Assembly: GCF_001613245.1 (NCBI RefSeq)
Contig: NZ_BDBZ01000006.1
Span: forward strand, 179,767-243,766
Length of the DNA: 64,000 bases
From: Nocardia speluncae NBRC 108251
GTDB taxonomy: Bacteria; Actinomycetota; Actinomycetes; Mycobacteriales; Mycobacteriaceae
Reading direction: 5' to 3'
Shown: piece after piece, positions 34,101-41,242 of the stretch
Layout: each line of letters begins with the position of its first letter
Numbering within the stretch: position 1 is the first letter of the stretch
The notes under the pieces: generated by a model
Database searches by the model: none
Seen by the model: only the letters and a program-made list of their open reading frames with translations
What the model was told of the DNA's origin: nothing
Made by a program: the position numbers and the translations under genes

Positions 34101-35659
34101 CCCGGGCGCACGCCACGGTCGCGCAGGTAGCGGACCAGCCGATAGACCTGCGTGCCCAGTTCGGCACCGGTGTATCGCTGCGCACCGGCGACGAGCACGG
34201 TATCGCCGGCGTATTCCGCGACCATCCGATCCAGCGCCGCCGGTACCAGCTCGGTTCCGGCCGCGGCCGCCGGCCCGCGACGCTGCGCCAGCAGCCGGGC
34301 CCGGTCGTCACGGTCGATCAGCTCCAGCGCACCGACCTGTACCTTGTCCAGTTCGGTGAACGCCTCGATGACCCGGACCAGCCCCGCCATGCGCTGATAG
34401 GCGGTCTCCGGATCGTTGGTGCGCGCATCGCATTCGAAGTTCAGCAGGACGGATTTATCGGGCAGTGGGGTCGCGACCAGGCCGAGATCTTCCGGCGGCC
34501 CGCCCGCGACATTACGCAGCACCCCCTTGGCACCGTCGAAGTCGAGCGCGAAATCGAAAACCTTCAGGTTGATCCCGACCCCGTGCAACAACTCGCCGGC
34601 ACCGAAACCGCTCAGGTCACGGGCGAGGTCGGCGCCGCTGTAGCGCTGGTGTCTGCGCATCTCGCGCAACGATTCCGCGACCCGGACGCCCAGTTCGCCG
34701 ACCGTCTCGTGGGCGTGCACGGCCAGCCGCAGCGGCAGCACGTTCACGGCCATCGACGGTGTACTCAATGCGACCCGCCCGACGCGTCCCATCATCAGCA
34801 TCGAGAGCACGACATCGGAGGTGCCCAGCTGTCGTTGGATGTAGGCGGCGTAGCAGGCGATCAGCCCGTCCGCCCAGGTGATCCGATAGCGCTCGGTGCA
34901 ATGACGCAGCCGGTCGAGAGTGGTGACGGGCAGGATCGCCTCGGCGCGGATCGTGCGTTCCACGGCGCCGCCGAGCGCGGTGCCGCGTCCGTCCAGCGCG
35001 GGTGCCGGGCTGAGCTGTTCGCGCCAATACTCCTGGTCGGCGGTGAAATTCTCGCTCTCCCGGTAGGCCTGCTCGTCGCCGACCAGATCGGCAATGGTGC
35101 CGAAGGTCGCCTTGGGAGGTTCGGTGCCCCGGCGTAGTGCCGTGTAGTGCGCGGCGACCCGGCGCGACAGCAGCGCCGCGCTGTAGCCGTCGACGATCAG
35201 GTGGTGGTACAGCTGCACACACCACACTTCGCATTCGGTGAGCCGGATCAGCGTGTAGTTGTAGAGCCGCCGATCGGCCATCCCCCGGCAGCGTTGCGCG
35301 GCCTCGTACCGTTCGAGGGCGACGGCCTCATGGGCGAGGGAAACCGGTTCGGTGGCGCCCCGGAGGTCGATCGTGGGGCGCAGGACGGCGGGTTCGTTGC
35401 TCACGAATTGCCGGGGGCCGGAAGCGGTATCACGGAACCGCAGCCGCATGTTCTCGGCCTCGGCGACGGTCAGCGCGATGGCTTCGGCCAGTGCGTCGAC
35501 GTCGATCGGCTCGGAGCCGGATATTTCGAGGACCTCGCCGACCAGGTAGCGGCCGGATTCCGGATCGAACTGCTGCGCATTCCAGATTCCCAGCTGGGGG
35601 CCGGTGAGCGGTAGTCCTGGACCGCTGATCGTCGACGCGTTCTGCACTGCCGCCGGCAC
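28172..35659 (-). CDS. Dimodular NRPS, C-A-T-C-A-T-TE (DhbF-like)
   Basis: This 2,495-residue synthetase starts at the GTG (35659), 5 bases after AAGGGAG. Domains by residue: starter C (15-445, HHLIVDG at 152-158), A1 (470-970, TSGSTGTPKG), T1 (Ser1017, GGDS), C2 (1090-1510, HHLLADG), A2 (1525-2012), T2 (Ser2175, GGHS), TE (2265-2495, GYSLGG with Ser2343). C1 resembles EntF/DhbF aryl-accepting C domains. My hand-aligned A1 code is DADDVGLVDK, suggesting a basic residue. A2 reads DALQFGLVCK, closer to Gln or Gly than to Ser or Thr. There is no epimerase domain. An A2-T2 linker of about 130 Ala/Pro/Gly residues is abnormal. It heads the operon behind the iron box at 35739. Confidence 0.93.
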   Translation of the reverse strand: MPAAVQNASTISGPGLPLTGPQLGIWNAQQFDPESGRYLVGEVLEISGSEPIDVDALAEAIALTVAEAENMRLRFRDTASGPRQFVSNEPAVLRPTIDLRGATEPVSLAHEAVALERYEAAQRCRGMADRRLYNYTLIRLTECEVWCVQLYHHLIVDGYSAALLSRRVAAHYTALRRGTEPPKATFGTIADLVGDEQAYRESENFTADQEYWREQLSPAPALDGRGTALGGAVERTIRAEAILPVTTLDRLRHCTERYRITWADGLIACYAAYIQRQLGTSDVVLSMLMMGRVGRVALSTPSMAVNVLPLRLAVHAHETVGELGVRVAESLREMRRHQRYSGADLARDLSGFGAGELLHGVGINLKVFDFALDFDGAKGVLRNVAGGPPEDLGLVATPLPDKSVLLNFECDARTNDPETAYQRMAGLVRVIEAFTELDKVQVGALELIDRDDRARLLAQRRGPAAAAGTELVPAALDRMVAEYAGDTVLVAGAQRYTGAELGTQVYRLVRYLRDRGVRPGDLVGVALPRTADLVVALLAVWRAGATYLPLDPEHPVARLQTTIDDASPVLVLTDNALVNALDCRTVAVDGDEFRAVLLEYPDSPPADACIHGEHAAYVLYTSGSTGTPKGVVIDHTALAQLVAGHRSGIYAETVERAGGHRLAIAHTTSFAFDAALDPLLWLLDGHRIHLYDSDIRRDPAALAAAFGADGIEVADGTPTLAAALFAHGLAEVELRLLVLGGEACPPDLWQQVQTAGIVAVNLYGPTEATVDAIGAPVRGADPHIGVPLSGVRAYLLDNGLQAVADAQLGELYLAGAGIAQGYLGRPGLSAQRFVADPFGPPGARMYRTGDLARWMPGQGYFYAGRADAQIKIRGHRIEIGEVEAALSGLPEIVAAAADIRELAGRQSLIGYVIATAEAAAQVHDGAVDLGARLRNRLAETLPDPMVPTRIVVLDELPWTVNGKVDRPALPDPVESTGGRAPATPAEQAIAEVVAELLGRDGDTVDIDDDFFGAGGDSITAIGVCAKLRERGFVLAPQDLLTRRGLADLAAATEPVAVSTDTGPAPAPRAESVTIALPPRGLAELAAVHGPVADVLPLSPLQEGLLFHALRDGAADVYTLTARFELSGPVDPGRLAAAFTEVLHRHPNLGAAFHYDRVDQPIQVIPRNPRVAWRVEDLRDRPDAADRALALEQAAGAELFDIGDPPLLRALLIRLSDTVHRLVLTAHHLLADGWSIPIVLREMLARYHGEELPDPGYYGTYLAWLAARDTVAETRRWGDYLAGLEAPSLIGAPRPRSAAIGLQVPLAEQTATALESFGRAHGLTMNTLLQGAWSMVLAEQLGRTDVVFGAVVSGRPADLPGVGGMVGLFSNTVPVRMTLDTARPVAEQFAAFQRTTLELQNQGYLGLATVERAAGVGRLFDTLVVYENFPKTGVAPKETHEVAVADVAVHSLTHYPVTVTALPGDRFRLMLHYAPGAIEEASGQRMAARLGAVLTALVGDPAATAGAVLDRTRHPDSHGATLADWTSEAGIDPASPALTAAGTTLSYRQFGERADRLARWLVSRQIGPETVVVVAMPRCAEAVIAAHAISRAGGVYLPVDPGQPAERVDTILATAAPALVLTTAAGGFATSRAPVVATDTVDLAGYAVGALTDADRIAPLRPDNAAYLLFTSGSTGVPKGVSVSHAAIVNTFAWLQEQHRFGVGDTMLYRTPATFDASLLEIYLPLLVGARIVLARPNGHRDPYYQAELMADEGVTAVQMTSSMLTTMAEESDLTGCAALRCVFTGGEPLPPATAQRFREVTGTEVNNLYGPTEAAVCITYHVTDDTDLDTVPIGRPPGGAGVRVLDEKLRPVPFGTVGELYLTGVQLARGYLHEPARTAHTFVADPAGSGELMYRTGDLVRWGAGGELDYIGRTDSQVKLRGQRIELGDIESAVLRRPEIAQAAVILREDIPGDQRLVAYLRAHSGAIVDTEELRAALRNVLPSYMIPAAFVELDEIPMTVSDKLDRKALPVPEYPVDVAAAGPVASPAGDSGAAIVTRNGASDTPAAASAAASGAPDAAPAVPEAAPGTPTAGPEVSAVAPGAQAVASNVSAGRPGVMPAVAPDPPTAVSVGPAGVPGVTSAPDSGVPGASAAVSGGPVGVPEVAGAVTAAMVAVLGLATIGPDDDFFAAGGHSLTAVRLVGRLRRAGYEVVVDDVFEAPTVRALTTRIEGVAPAGGNGSADAGSVVSSNAAPETAISEPVPEEPVSEEIAMLGRRLDHMLRLRDRGTAEPLFCVHPVGGTAWQFAPLARRLRADRPLIGLQLPALRGVDSGAATIDELAARYLETVREIQPEGPYHLLGYSLGGNIVHAMAAALTAAGAEVAFVGLVDSHPLANLAEQAAEALADPDRMDRLLPELPADAPDLAALIRGAAGELLRMVTRSGTPRYSGPMALYAADPGDSEDAPRVAAQLAGWRAAGARIIPRRLPYTHFGIVADAGWAEVAALLDTDQALRT
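29227..29623 (-). repeat. Ala/Pro/Gly low-complexity inter-domain linker in the NRPS
   Basis: This stretch codes for about 133 residues (2013-2145) between the A2 core and carrier T2. It is built of imperfect runs such as AAASGAPDAAPAVPEAAPG and GVPGVTSAPDSGVPGAS. At DNA level it has drifting copies of a GCCGGAGC/TCCGGTGC unit. The usual A-to-T linker is about 10-20 residues. A shorter spacer (2212-2250) precedes the TE. It keeps the reading frame throughout. Confidence 0.75.
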
Positions 35660-35738
35660 GGCAACTCCCTTCGCTGTGAACCACTTTCGCCTGCTGTGCC
35701 ACCGGGTGGGAACCCTTGGCACAGCACACGACCACAGT

Positions 35739-35757
35739 TGAGGTTAGCCTAACCTTT
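35739..35757. promoter_or_regulatory. IdeR/DtxR-type iron box upstream of the NRPS operon
   Basis: TGAGGTTAGCCTAACCTTT has a perfect 13-base core dyad (GGTTAGCCTAACC), 79 bases upstream of the NRPS start. A TAGGCT -10 candidate on the minus strand lies in the box, so iron-loaded repressor would occlude the promoter. It should control NRPS, binding lipoprotein, exporter, SIP and ArCP together. Confidence 0.88.
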
Positions 35758-35810
35758 ACTAAAGTGAAACATCTTGACTGTAGTCGGACTTTGCGCTTGC
35801 GCTCCGGCAA

Positions 35811-36671
35811 TCAGCCCACCCGAACCGCCTTCTCACCCAGCGGAACCACCAGCGGCGTGCCCGTTTCCGGATCGTCGATCACGCGACAGCCCAGGTCGAA
35901 GACCTTCTGCACCAGCTCCGCGGTGACGATCTCGCGCGGCGCCCCGGCCGCGACCACCGCACCGTCGCGCATCGCGATCAGGTGATCGGCATAACGGAAC
36001 GCATGGTTGAGATCGTGCAGCACCGCCACCACCGTCCGGCCGGTATCCCGGTTGAGTTCCCGGCACAAGTCGAGAAGCTGGATCTGATGGGCGATATCGA
36101 GAAAGGTGGTGGGCTCGTCGAGGAGCACGATCGGCGTCTCCTGGGCCAGCACCATCGCGATCCACACCCGCTGCCGCTGCCCGCCGGACAATTCGTCGAC
36201 CAGCCGCCCGGACAGCTCCGTCACCCCGGTGGCGGCCATCGCTGCGGCCACCGCCTCCTCGTCGTGGCGCGACCACTGCCGGACCAGCGACTGGTGCGGA
36301 TACCGGCCGCGAGCCACCAGATCGGCGACCCGGATCCCCTCCGGCGCGGTCGAACTCTGCGGGAGCAGCCCGATACGGCGGGCCACCTCCTTCGCCGGAT
36401 AGGAACCGATCGCCTTACCGTCCAGCAGTACGGCGCCGGATTCGGGTGCCAGCAGCCGCGACAACGCCCGCAACAGCGTCGATTTGCCGCAGGCGTTCGG
36501 CCCGATGATGGCGGTGAAGGTGCCGTCGGGGATATCGACCGTGAGTTCGTCGCTGATCACCCGGTTCCGGTAGCCCAGCCGCAACCGGTCGGCCCGTAAC
36601 CGGGCGTCGGTGGCGGCATGCGGTGCGACGGCCTGCTGCGCAGATTCGCTGCGCTCGAGTTTTTCGTCCAC
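35811..36671 (-). CDS. Ferric siderophore ABC transporter ATPase
   Basis: This 286-residue FecE/FepC-like ATPase powers uptake of the ferric siderophore. It has Walker A GPNACGKSTLL (the usual GxGKS Gly is Ala-Cys here), the Q-loop LLPQSSTAPEG, the signature LSGGQRQRVWIAM, Walker B IVLLDEPTTFLD and the H-loop VLHDLNH. Asn-Ala-Cys in the P-loop is a common variant in this family. Translation starts at a GTG with GAGGGAT 6 bases upstream. It is the third gene of the permease operon, 9 bases after the second permease. Confidence 0.9.
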   Translation of the reverse strand: MDEKLERSESAQQAVAPHAATDARLRADRLRLGYRNRVISDELTVDIPDGTFTAIIGPNACGKSTLLRALSRLLAPESGAVLLDGKAIGSYPAKEVARRIGLLPQSSTAPEGIRVADLVARGRYPHQSLVRQWSRHDEEAVAAAMAATGVTELSGRLVDELSGGQRQRVWIAMVLAQETPIVLLDEPTTFLDIAHQIQLLDLCRELNRDTGRTVVAVLHDLNHAFRYADHLIAMRDGAVVAAGAPREIVTAELVQKVFDLGCRVIDDPETGTPLVVPLGEKAVRVG

Positions 36672-36680
36672 GAAGATCCC

Positions 36681-37757
36681 TCAGTTCCGTCGAGCCTCGA
36701 TCACCAGCAGATAAGCCAGGTATGCACCACCGACCGACGCCGTCACCACACCGACCGGCACAGTGGTCGGGGCGAACACACGGCGCGAGATCCAATCACA
36801 TACCGCCAGCAGCAACGCCCCCATCGCCGCGGCCGGAAGCAGCGCCGTCGTCGGCGTCCGGGCCAATCGGCGGCCCAGCTGCGGGGCGGCCAGCGCCACG
36901 AAGGCGATCGGTCCCGCGACGGCCGTACCGACAGCAGTGAACGCGACACTGAGGACCGTGAGCAGCAACCGCGCCCGGCCCACCCGGACCCCCAGCGCCT
37001 GCGCCGCATCGTCGCCCAGTTCCAGAATCGGCAACTGATGCGCCGCGGGCACCACCGCGATCGCAAGCACGGCCAGCACCACCAGCGCCGGCGTGATCTG
37101 GGCCCAGGTCAGTCCGTCCAGCGTGCCCACCCCCCAGGCCGCGGCCGACATGGCGGTATCGAGGTCGGCGCGCAGGATGAGCCAGGTATTGGCCGCGGCC
37201 AGCATCGAGCCGATTCCGATACCGACGATCACCAGACGGAAGCCCTTGACGTTCTGCCGGAATGCGAGCAGGAAGATCGCCAGCGCGGTGACGAGCCCAC
37301 CGCCGATGGCACCGGCCGCCGTGGCGTAGTACCCGCCGCCGGCGAGGATGACCAGCAGCGCGCCCGTGTACGCACCGTTGTTGAACCCGACGATATCGGG
37401 GCTGCCCAGTGGGTTGCGAGTCACCGATTGCAGGATCGCGCCACTGATCCCGAGCGCCGCGCCGAGCACCAGCGCCATCAGCACCCGCGGGAACCGCCAC
37501 TCCAGGACCACGAGTTCGTCGCTGCCGACCCCACTGCCCAGTAGCGCCCGCAGCACCCGGTCGGGCGGGATCGCGAAATCCCCCGTCCCCAACGCCAGTA
37601 GCGAAACGACGCAGGCGGCGACCAGCAGCACCGCCGATACCACCACGCTGCGTACACCGAATCGGGCCGTGAGGCCGCGCAGCCGCAGCACTCGGACCGT
37701 ACGGCCGAAGTCGATACTCGCCACGGCGCCGATCCGCGGCTTCTCACGCAGGGTCAC
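36681..37757 (-). CDS. FecCD-type siderophore permease, second subunit
   Basis: This 358-residue protein has about nine to ten membrane helices and the FecCD signatures ALGISGAILQSVTRNPLGSPDIVG, GALLVILAGGG and GPIAFVALAAPQLGRRLARTP. It starts at a GTG in GGAGATGAGG-TAGTC-GTG just after the stop of the first permease. A 50-residue hydrophilic N-terminus precedes helix 1. With the first permease it forms the heterodimeric channel served by the ATPase at 35811 and the lipoprotein at 27095. Confidence 0.9.
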   Translation of the reverse strand: MTLREKPRIGAVASIDFGRTVRVLRLRGLTARFGVRSVVVSAVLLVAACVVSLLALGTGDFAIPPDRVLRALLGSGVGSDELVVLEWRFPRVLMALVLGAALGISGAILQSVTRNPLGSPDIVGFNNGAYTGALLVILAGGGYYATAAGAIGGGLVTALAIFLLAFRQNVKGFRLVIVGIGIGSMLAAANTWLILRADLDTAMSAAAWGVGTLDGLTWAQITPALVVLAVLAIAVVPAAHQLPILELGDDAAQALGVRVGRARLLLTVLSVAFTAVGTAVAGPIAFVALAAPQLGRRLARTPTTALLPAAAMGALLLAVCDWISRRVFAPTTVPVGVVTASVGGAYLAYLLVIEARRN

Positions 37758-37759
37758 GA

Positions 37760-38785
37760 CTACCTCATCTCCGAACGACGGGCGAGCCAGATGAGTATCG
37801 GCGCGCCCAGGAAGGCCGTGACCACACCCGCCGCGATCTCGTCCGGCGGAATGACGATCCGGCCGAGTATATCGGCGAAGAGCACCAGTGTCGGGGCGAG
37901 GAGCAGCGAGTAGGCGACGATCCAGCGATAGTCGGGCCCCACTATCCAGCGGGCGATATGCGGTACCGCCAGGCCGACGAAGGTGATCGGCCCGACCGCG
38001 GCGGTCGCCGTACCGCACAGCAGGATCAGGGCGAGGGCGGTGAAGGCGCGGGTCCGTGTCACATGTACGCCGAGTGCGCGCGCCATATCGTCGCCGAGCG
38101 CCACGGCGTTGAGCGAACGGGCGGCGACGGCGGCGAAAATGATACCGATGAGAATGAAGGGGGTCGCGCCGGCGAGCACGTCGTAGCCGCGGCCGGTCAG
38201 CGCACCGGCATCCCACTGCCGCATCTCTTCGAAGGCGCTCGAATTCAGCAGAATCAGCCCCTTGGTGATACCGGTGAGCACGGCGGTCACCGCGACGCCG
38301 GCCAGGGTGAGGCGGATCGGGTCGGTACCACCGCGACCGACGGTTCCCAACCGGTACACCGCCACCGACACTACCGCCGCTCCGGCGAATCCGAACCAGA
38401 CGTAGGAGGCGATACCACTGGCGCCCAGGTACGCCACCGCCACCGCGATCGCGAAGGCCGCGCCCGCGTTGATCCCGAGCAGTCCGGGGTCGGCCAGCGG
38501 GTTCCGTGTCAGCCCCTGCATGAGGCATCCGGCGATCCCGAGCGCGCTACCCGCGAGCAGGCCGAGCAGGGTGCGTGGCAGGCGGTATTCGCTGATGATC
38601 AGGTCGTCCGGCGATCCGCCGGGCTGCCACAGCGCAGTAATGATCTCCGTGATCGGAATATGCTTCACGCCGACCACAAGGCTGAGTACGCAGGCAAGTA
38701 TCAGAAGGCCGGCGGCAAGTATCCAGCCCATCCACCTGCGGACTGCGACCCTGGTGTGGTATTCATAGGACGAACCGGCCGTCAT
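37760..38785 (-). CDS. FecCD-type siderophore permease, first subunit
   Basis: This is a 341-residue FecCD permease. Motifs are SALGIAGCLMQGLTRNPLADPGLLGINAGAA in the first third and GPITFVGLAVPHIARWIVGPDYR near the C-terminus. It heads the operon permease-permease-ATPase. The start at the ATG (38785) lacks a clear ribosome site. An iron box at 38892-38910 lies 107 bases upstream. The operon carries no binding protein of its own, so the lipoprotein in the NRPS operon is the likely partner. Confidence 0.9.
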   Translation of the reverse strand: MTAGSSYEYHTRVAVRRWMGWILAAGLLILACVLSLVVGVKHIPITEIITALWQPGGSPDDLIISEYRLPRTLLGLLAGSALGIAGCLMQGLTRNPLADPGLLGINAGAAFAIAVAVAYLGASGIASYVWFGFAGAAVVSVAVYRLGTVGRGGTDPIRLTLAGVAVTAVLTGITKGLILLNSSAFEEMRQWDAGALTGRGYDVLAGATPFILIGIIFAAVAARSLNAVALGDDMARALGVHVTRTRAFTALALILLCGTATAAVGPITFVGLAVPHIARWIVGPDYRWIVAYSLLLAPTLVLFADILGRIVIPPDEIAAGVVTAFLGAPILIWLARRSEMR

Positions 38786-38891
38786 GACGCGGTGCTACAG
38801 GAACTGTGCATCGAACCCGTCCCTTCCGGCGTATATGAGATACGTCACGGTGATAGCTCACAAATTTTGTTAACCAACCTTTATAGTGAGC

Positions 38892-38910
38892 GCAGGCTAG
38901 CCTAACTTGA
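38892..38910. promoter_or_regulatory. Iron box upstream of the FecCD operon and small ORF
   Basis: GCAGGCTAGCCTAACTTGA is a weaker DtxR/IdeR-type dyad with an additional partial repeat (TTAGGCTTAGC at 38911-38921) directly beside it. It lies 107 bases before the first permease (minus) and 37 bases before a small plus-strand ORF. The 495-base gap 38786-39280 contains only this regulatory cluster, the small ORF and the porin leader. No other gene is seen there. Confidence 0.75.
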
Positions 38911-38947
38911 TTAGGCTTAGCAACAGACTGTGCCGAGGAGCGAAAGG

Positions 38948-39064
38948 ATGACGGGATGCACTCCGCTGCCGGCTGTATCGCCTCCCCATCCGCTCTGTCA
39001 CGGCGCGGGGCCTCCGGCCATACCTGGCCGGGTTTGTAAGAGATACACAGGGATGAGGGATTGA
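38948..39064 (+). CDS. Small iron-box-linked ORF, 38 residues
   Basis: A short ORF (MTGCTPLPAVSPPHPLCHGA, then GPPAIPGRVCKRYTGMRD) begins 7 bases after GAGGAGCG (with GAAAGG even closer), a good ribosome site. It follows the iron box by 37 bases. It contains three Cys and several Pro. It is too short for a family match. It may be a peptide, a leader or chance. It ends 216 bases before the porin gene. Confidence 0.3.
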   Translation: MTGCTPLPAVSPPHPLCHGAGPPAIPGRVCKRYTGMRD

Positions 39065-39280
39065 TGGCGCAGCATTTCGTCACCTGATCGCCCAGGTTGA
39101 GACGATCCGAACCGCCGGTGGGCATTCCGTACCCACCGGATTTCACCTGCGAGTGCGCAGCAAACCGGACATGACCCGCGTTTTCGCGCGTCCCGATCCG
39201 GAATTCCGTGCTGCCACTTTCGCCGGTCCCGCGGCTGCGGCCGTACCCGGCGACATTCGCTAGACCATGAGGGACACACG

Positions 39281-39928
39281 ATGAATATCAAAGGGATTGC
39301 TGCCACCGCGGCGATGACGGCGGCGGCGGTACTCGGCGTTGCCGGCGGAACGGCGACCGCGGACACGTTCGTGCCGTTGCCCGGCGGCGAGAAGGCCGGC
39401 CCGAACGGAAAGGTTGCGCGCGTCAACGAGAGTGCGCTGATCTCGCCTTCCATGTCGGCCAACGGCGCGGGCCGGGTCGCCTGGGTGAGCGGACAGATTC
39501 ACGCTGACGTCACGCAGACCCCCGAGGGCGACCCGGGACCATGGAAGGGCCCGACCAACGCGGAGGGAACCAACAACTCCTCCACCCACGGCGCCTCGCG
39601 GCTGAGCACCGGCTACATCGTCGGCTGCCAGGTCAGCATCGCCGAGAATGCCTTCCAGGCCGGTATCGGTGGCACTCTGAGCACCTCGACCCTGGGTGGC
39701 AGCGGATCCCTGAGTGTGAAGCTCGGTCCGGGCGAAGTGAAGTTCGTCCACATCGAGGGCGTCGACATCAAGAAGCCCGGCCCGTACTGGATCGACTACA
39801 AGGATGTCGAGATGAACGTCGAGGGCTGCGGCGGTTTCGCCCAGGCCCGGTCCTACACGGTTCTCGAGATCATCGGTGACCACTACTCCAAGTCCACCCT
39901 GTACGGAGCCCCGTTCAGCATCGGCTGA
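39281..39928 (+). CDS. MspA-family outer-membrane porin, first copy
   Basis: This 215-residue exported protein has a classical signal peptide (MNIKGIAATAAMTAAAVLGV, cleaved after TATA) and mature start DTFVPLPGGEK, the MspA opening. Further family marks are NESALISPSM, GYIVGCQVSI and the C-terminal GCGGFAQARSYTVLEIIGDH and YSKSTLYGAPFSIG. MspA-type octamers form the main water-filled channel of the mycolic-acid outer membrane and carry small polar solutes. A second copy follows after 66 bases. The upstream 495-base gap has an iron box on the far side, but no direct evidence of iron control. Confidence 0.92.
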   Translation: MNIKGIAATAAMTAAAVLGVAGGTATADTFVPLPGGEKAGPNGKVARVNESALISPSMSANGAGRVAWVSGQIHADVTQTPEGDPGPWKGPTNAEGTNNSSTHGASRLSTGYIVGCQVSIAENAFQAGIGGTLSTSTLGGSGSLSVKLGPGEVKFVHIEGVDIKKPGPYWIDYKDVEMNVEGCGGFAQARSYTVLEIIGDHYSKSTLYGAPFSIG

Positions 39929-39994
39929 CGCTCGTCACCACTGGTCGATCAATCCGTCGCTGAACGGAATATCTCTTCCGAGAGGGAAAATCTC

Positions 39995-40663
39995 ATGTCT
40001 GTAGTGAAGAAGAGCGCCGTGCGCATCGCGAGCGTCGCCGCCGCGGCCGCCGCCGCTGTCGGTCTGTTCTCGACCGGCGCCGCCAACGCCGATACGTTCG
40101 TGCCGCTGCCCGGCGCCGAACTCCACCACACCCTGCCCAACGGGCTCGGGGTCACCGCGCGGATCGCCCACGAATCCGCGCTGATCAACCCCTCCATGGG
40201 CTCCACCCCGCTGCACCGCAACGCTTGGGTTTCGGCCAGCGCGCAGGTCGAGGTGCACGGTAAGCACAACGGCACCAAGATCACCCCGGGTTATGTCGTC
40301 GGCTGCCAGGTCGATATCAGCGGCGGTGGCGCCAACGGCGGAGCCGACGTCACCTCCGACTACGCCGGCGAGAACGTCACCGGCAAACTCAGCACCGGCG
40401 GCAACCTGACCCTGGGCCCCGGCCAGGCCACCTCGTTCCTGCTCCTCGATATCGAGAAGCCGGACGCGTACGGCAACGAGGGCCACCAGTTCGCCACCAA
40501 GTTCAACGGCCCCAACGGCTCGGTGACCTGGACCGACAGCACCATCGGCCTCAACGGATGCGGTGGCTACGCTCAGGCCCGCGCGTTCGTGCGAGTCGAG
40601 GTGGCCACCGATAACGGCACCTCCGAGTTCCGTGTCTGGGGTCAGCCCTTCAGCCTCGGCTGA
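39995..40663 (+). CDS. MspA-family outer-membrane porin, second copy
   Basis: This 222-residue protein has a signal peptide (MSVVKKSAVRIASVAAAAAA) cut before DTFVPLPGAELH. Family blocks are NPSMGSTPLHRNAWVSASAQ, TPGYVVGCQVDIS, GLNGCGGYAQARAFVRVEVA and the C-terminal FRVWGQPFSLG. It is clearly homologous to the gene at 39281, with different pore-loop residues. The AGAGGG ribosome site is 12 bases before the ATG. A 17-bp terminator hairpin closes the pair. Two tandem copies could form hetero-oligomers or be used under different conditions. Confidence 0.92.
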   Translation: MSVVKKSAVRIASVAAAAAAAVGLFSTGAANADTFVPLPGAELHHTLPNGLGVTARIAHESALINPSMGSTPLHRNAWVSASAQVEVHGKHNGTKITPGYVVGCQVDISGGGANGGADVTSDYAGENVTGKLSTGGNLTLGPGQATSFLLLDIEKPDAYGNEGHQFATKFNGPNGSVTWTDSTIGLNGCGGYAQARAFVRVEVATDNGTSEFRVWGQPFSLG

Positions 40664-40683
40664 TCCGGCACAGCCTGTAGAAA

Positions 40684-40723
40684 CGACGATGGCCCCGGCC
40701 TTCTCGGGCCGGGGCCATCGTCG
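40684..40723 (+). terminator. Strong terminator after the porin pair
   Basis: A perfect 17-bp stem (CGACGATGGCCCCGGCC at 40684-40700 with its complement at 40707-40723) and a 6-base loop lies 21 bases after the second porin stop. It is one of the strongest hairpins in the window. The following 213 bases to 40936 show no gene. Confidence 0.85.
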
Positions 40724-40936
40724 GCGCGGCCACCGGGGCGCAGCCGCCCGCACCACCGCGGACAGCAGGAAGAGCACCACTGCGACTGCCGGGAATAGAT
40801 GAGCGAACCCGCCGGCTCGAAGCGCGGGAGCAACGCCATCCGCCGATCTCGCCACCGGCGCCGGGCACCGATTCGGCCCGGAGCCGACGCGATGATCGAC
40901 GGCGGACGGCTGGTCGACCGCGCGGCTGCTCCCGTT

Positions 40937-41242
40937 TCAGACGACGGAACCGACAACGATATTCGCCGCGATCAGCAGCAGCGCACCTGCCGTGAGGGCG
41001 GTGTACGCCCAGTCGCGCCGGCGAGCGAAATGGTGGGCGACCACGAGCAATCCCGCCACGGGTAGCAGAGCGAACAGCAGTAATCCGCACACTGTGGTGA
41101 CAGAGGCTGTCCACTGTGTAGCCCCCATCGGTTCGGCCACCATCCCGAAGGCGGTGAGCGCCGCTGCGAATGTCGTTCCGCGCCGCAGCAGGAACGCAAG
41201 CCGTAGCTGCACGGCGCTCGGCCGACGCGGTCGCGCGCTCAC
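40937..41242 (-). CDS. Small membrane protein, DUF1634-like
   Basis: This is a 101-residue protein with three hydrophobic helices (FAAALTAFGMVAEP, SVTTVCGLLLFALLPVAGLL, AYTALTAGALLLIAANIVVG). The GTG start overlaps the stop of the TauE gene in GTGA, so the two are translationally coupled. DUF1634-type proteins accompany TauE/SafE transporters in other bacteria, and the position supports this assignment more than the sequence does. It is the last gene of the GntR-TauE operon. Confidence 0.6.
   Translation of the reverse strand: MSARPRRPSAVQLRLAFLLRRGTTFAAALTAFGMVAEPMGATQWTASVTTVCGLLLFALLPVAGLLVVAHHFARRRDWAYTALTAGALLLIAANIVVGSVV

Noticed and set aside
28172..35659. Calling the product a bacillibactin- or griseobactin-type trilactone
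   Set aside because: The A2 code does not resemble the Thr or Ser code, so a trilactone is not supported.
20000..39000. Searching the siderophore locus for an MbtH-like protein, phosphopantetheinyl transferase or salicylate synthase
   Set aside because: None was seen. DhbC has the isochorismate synthase, not salicylate synthase, pattern.
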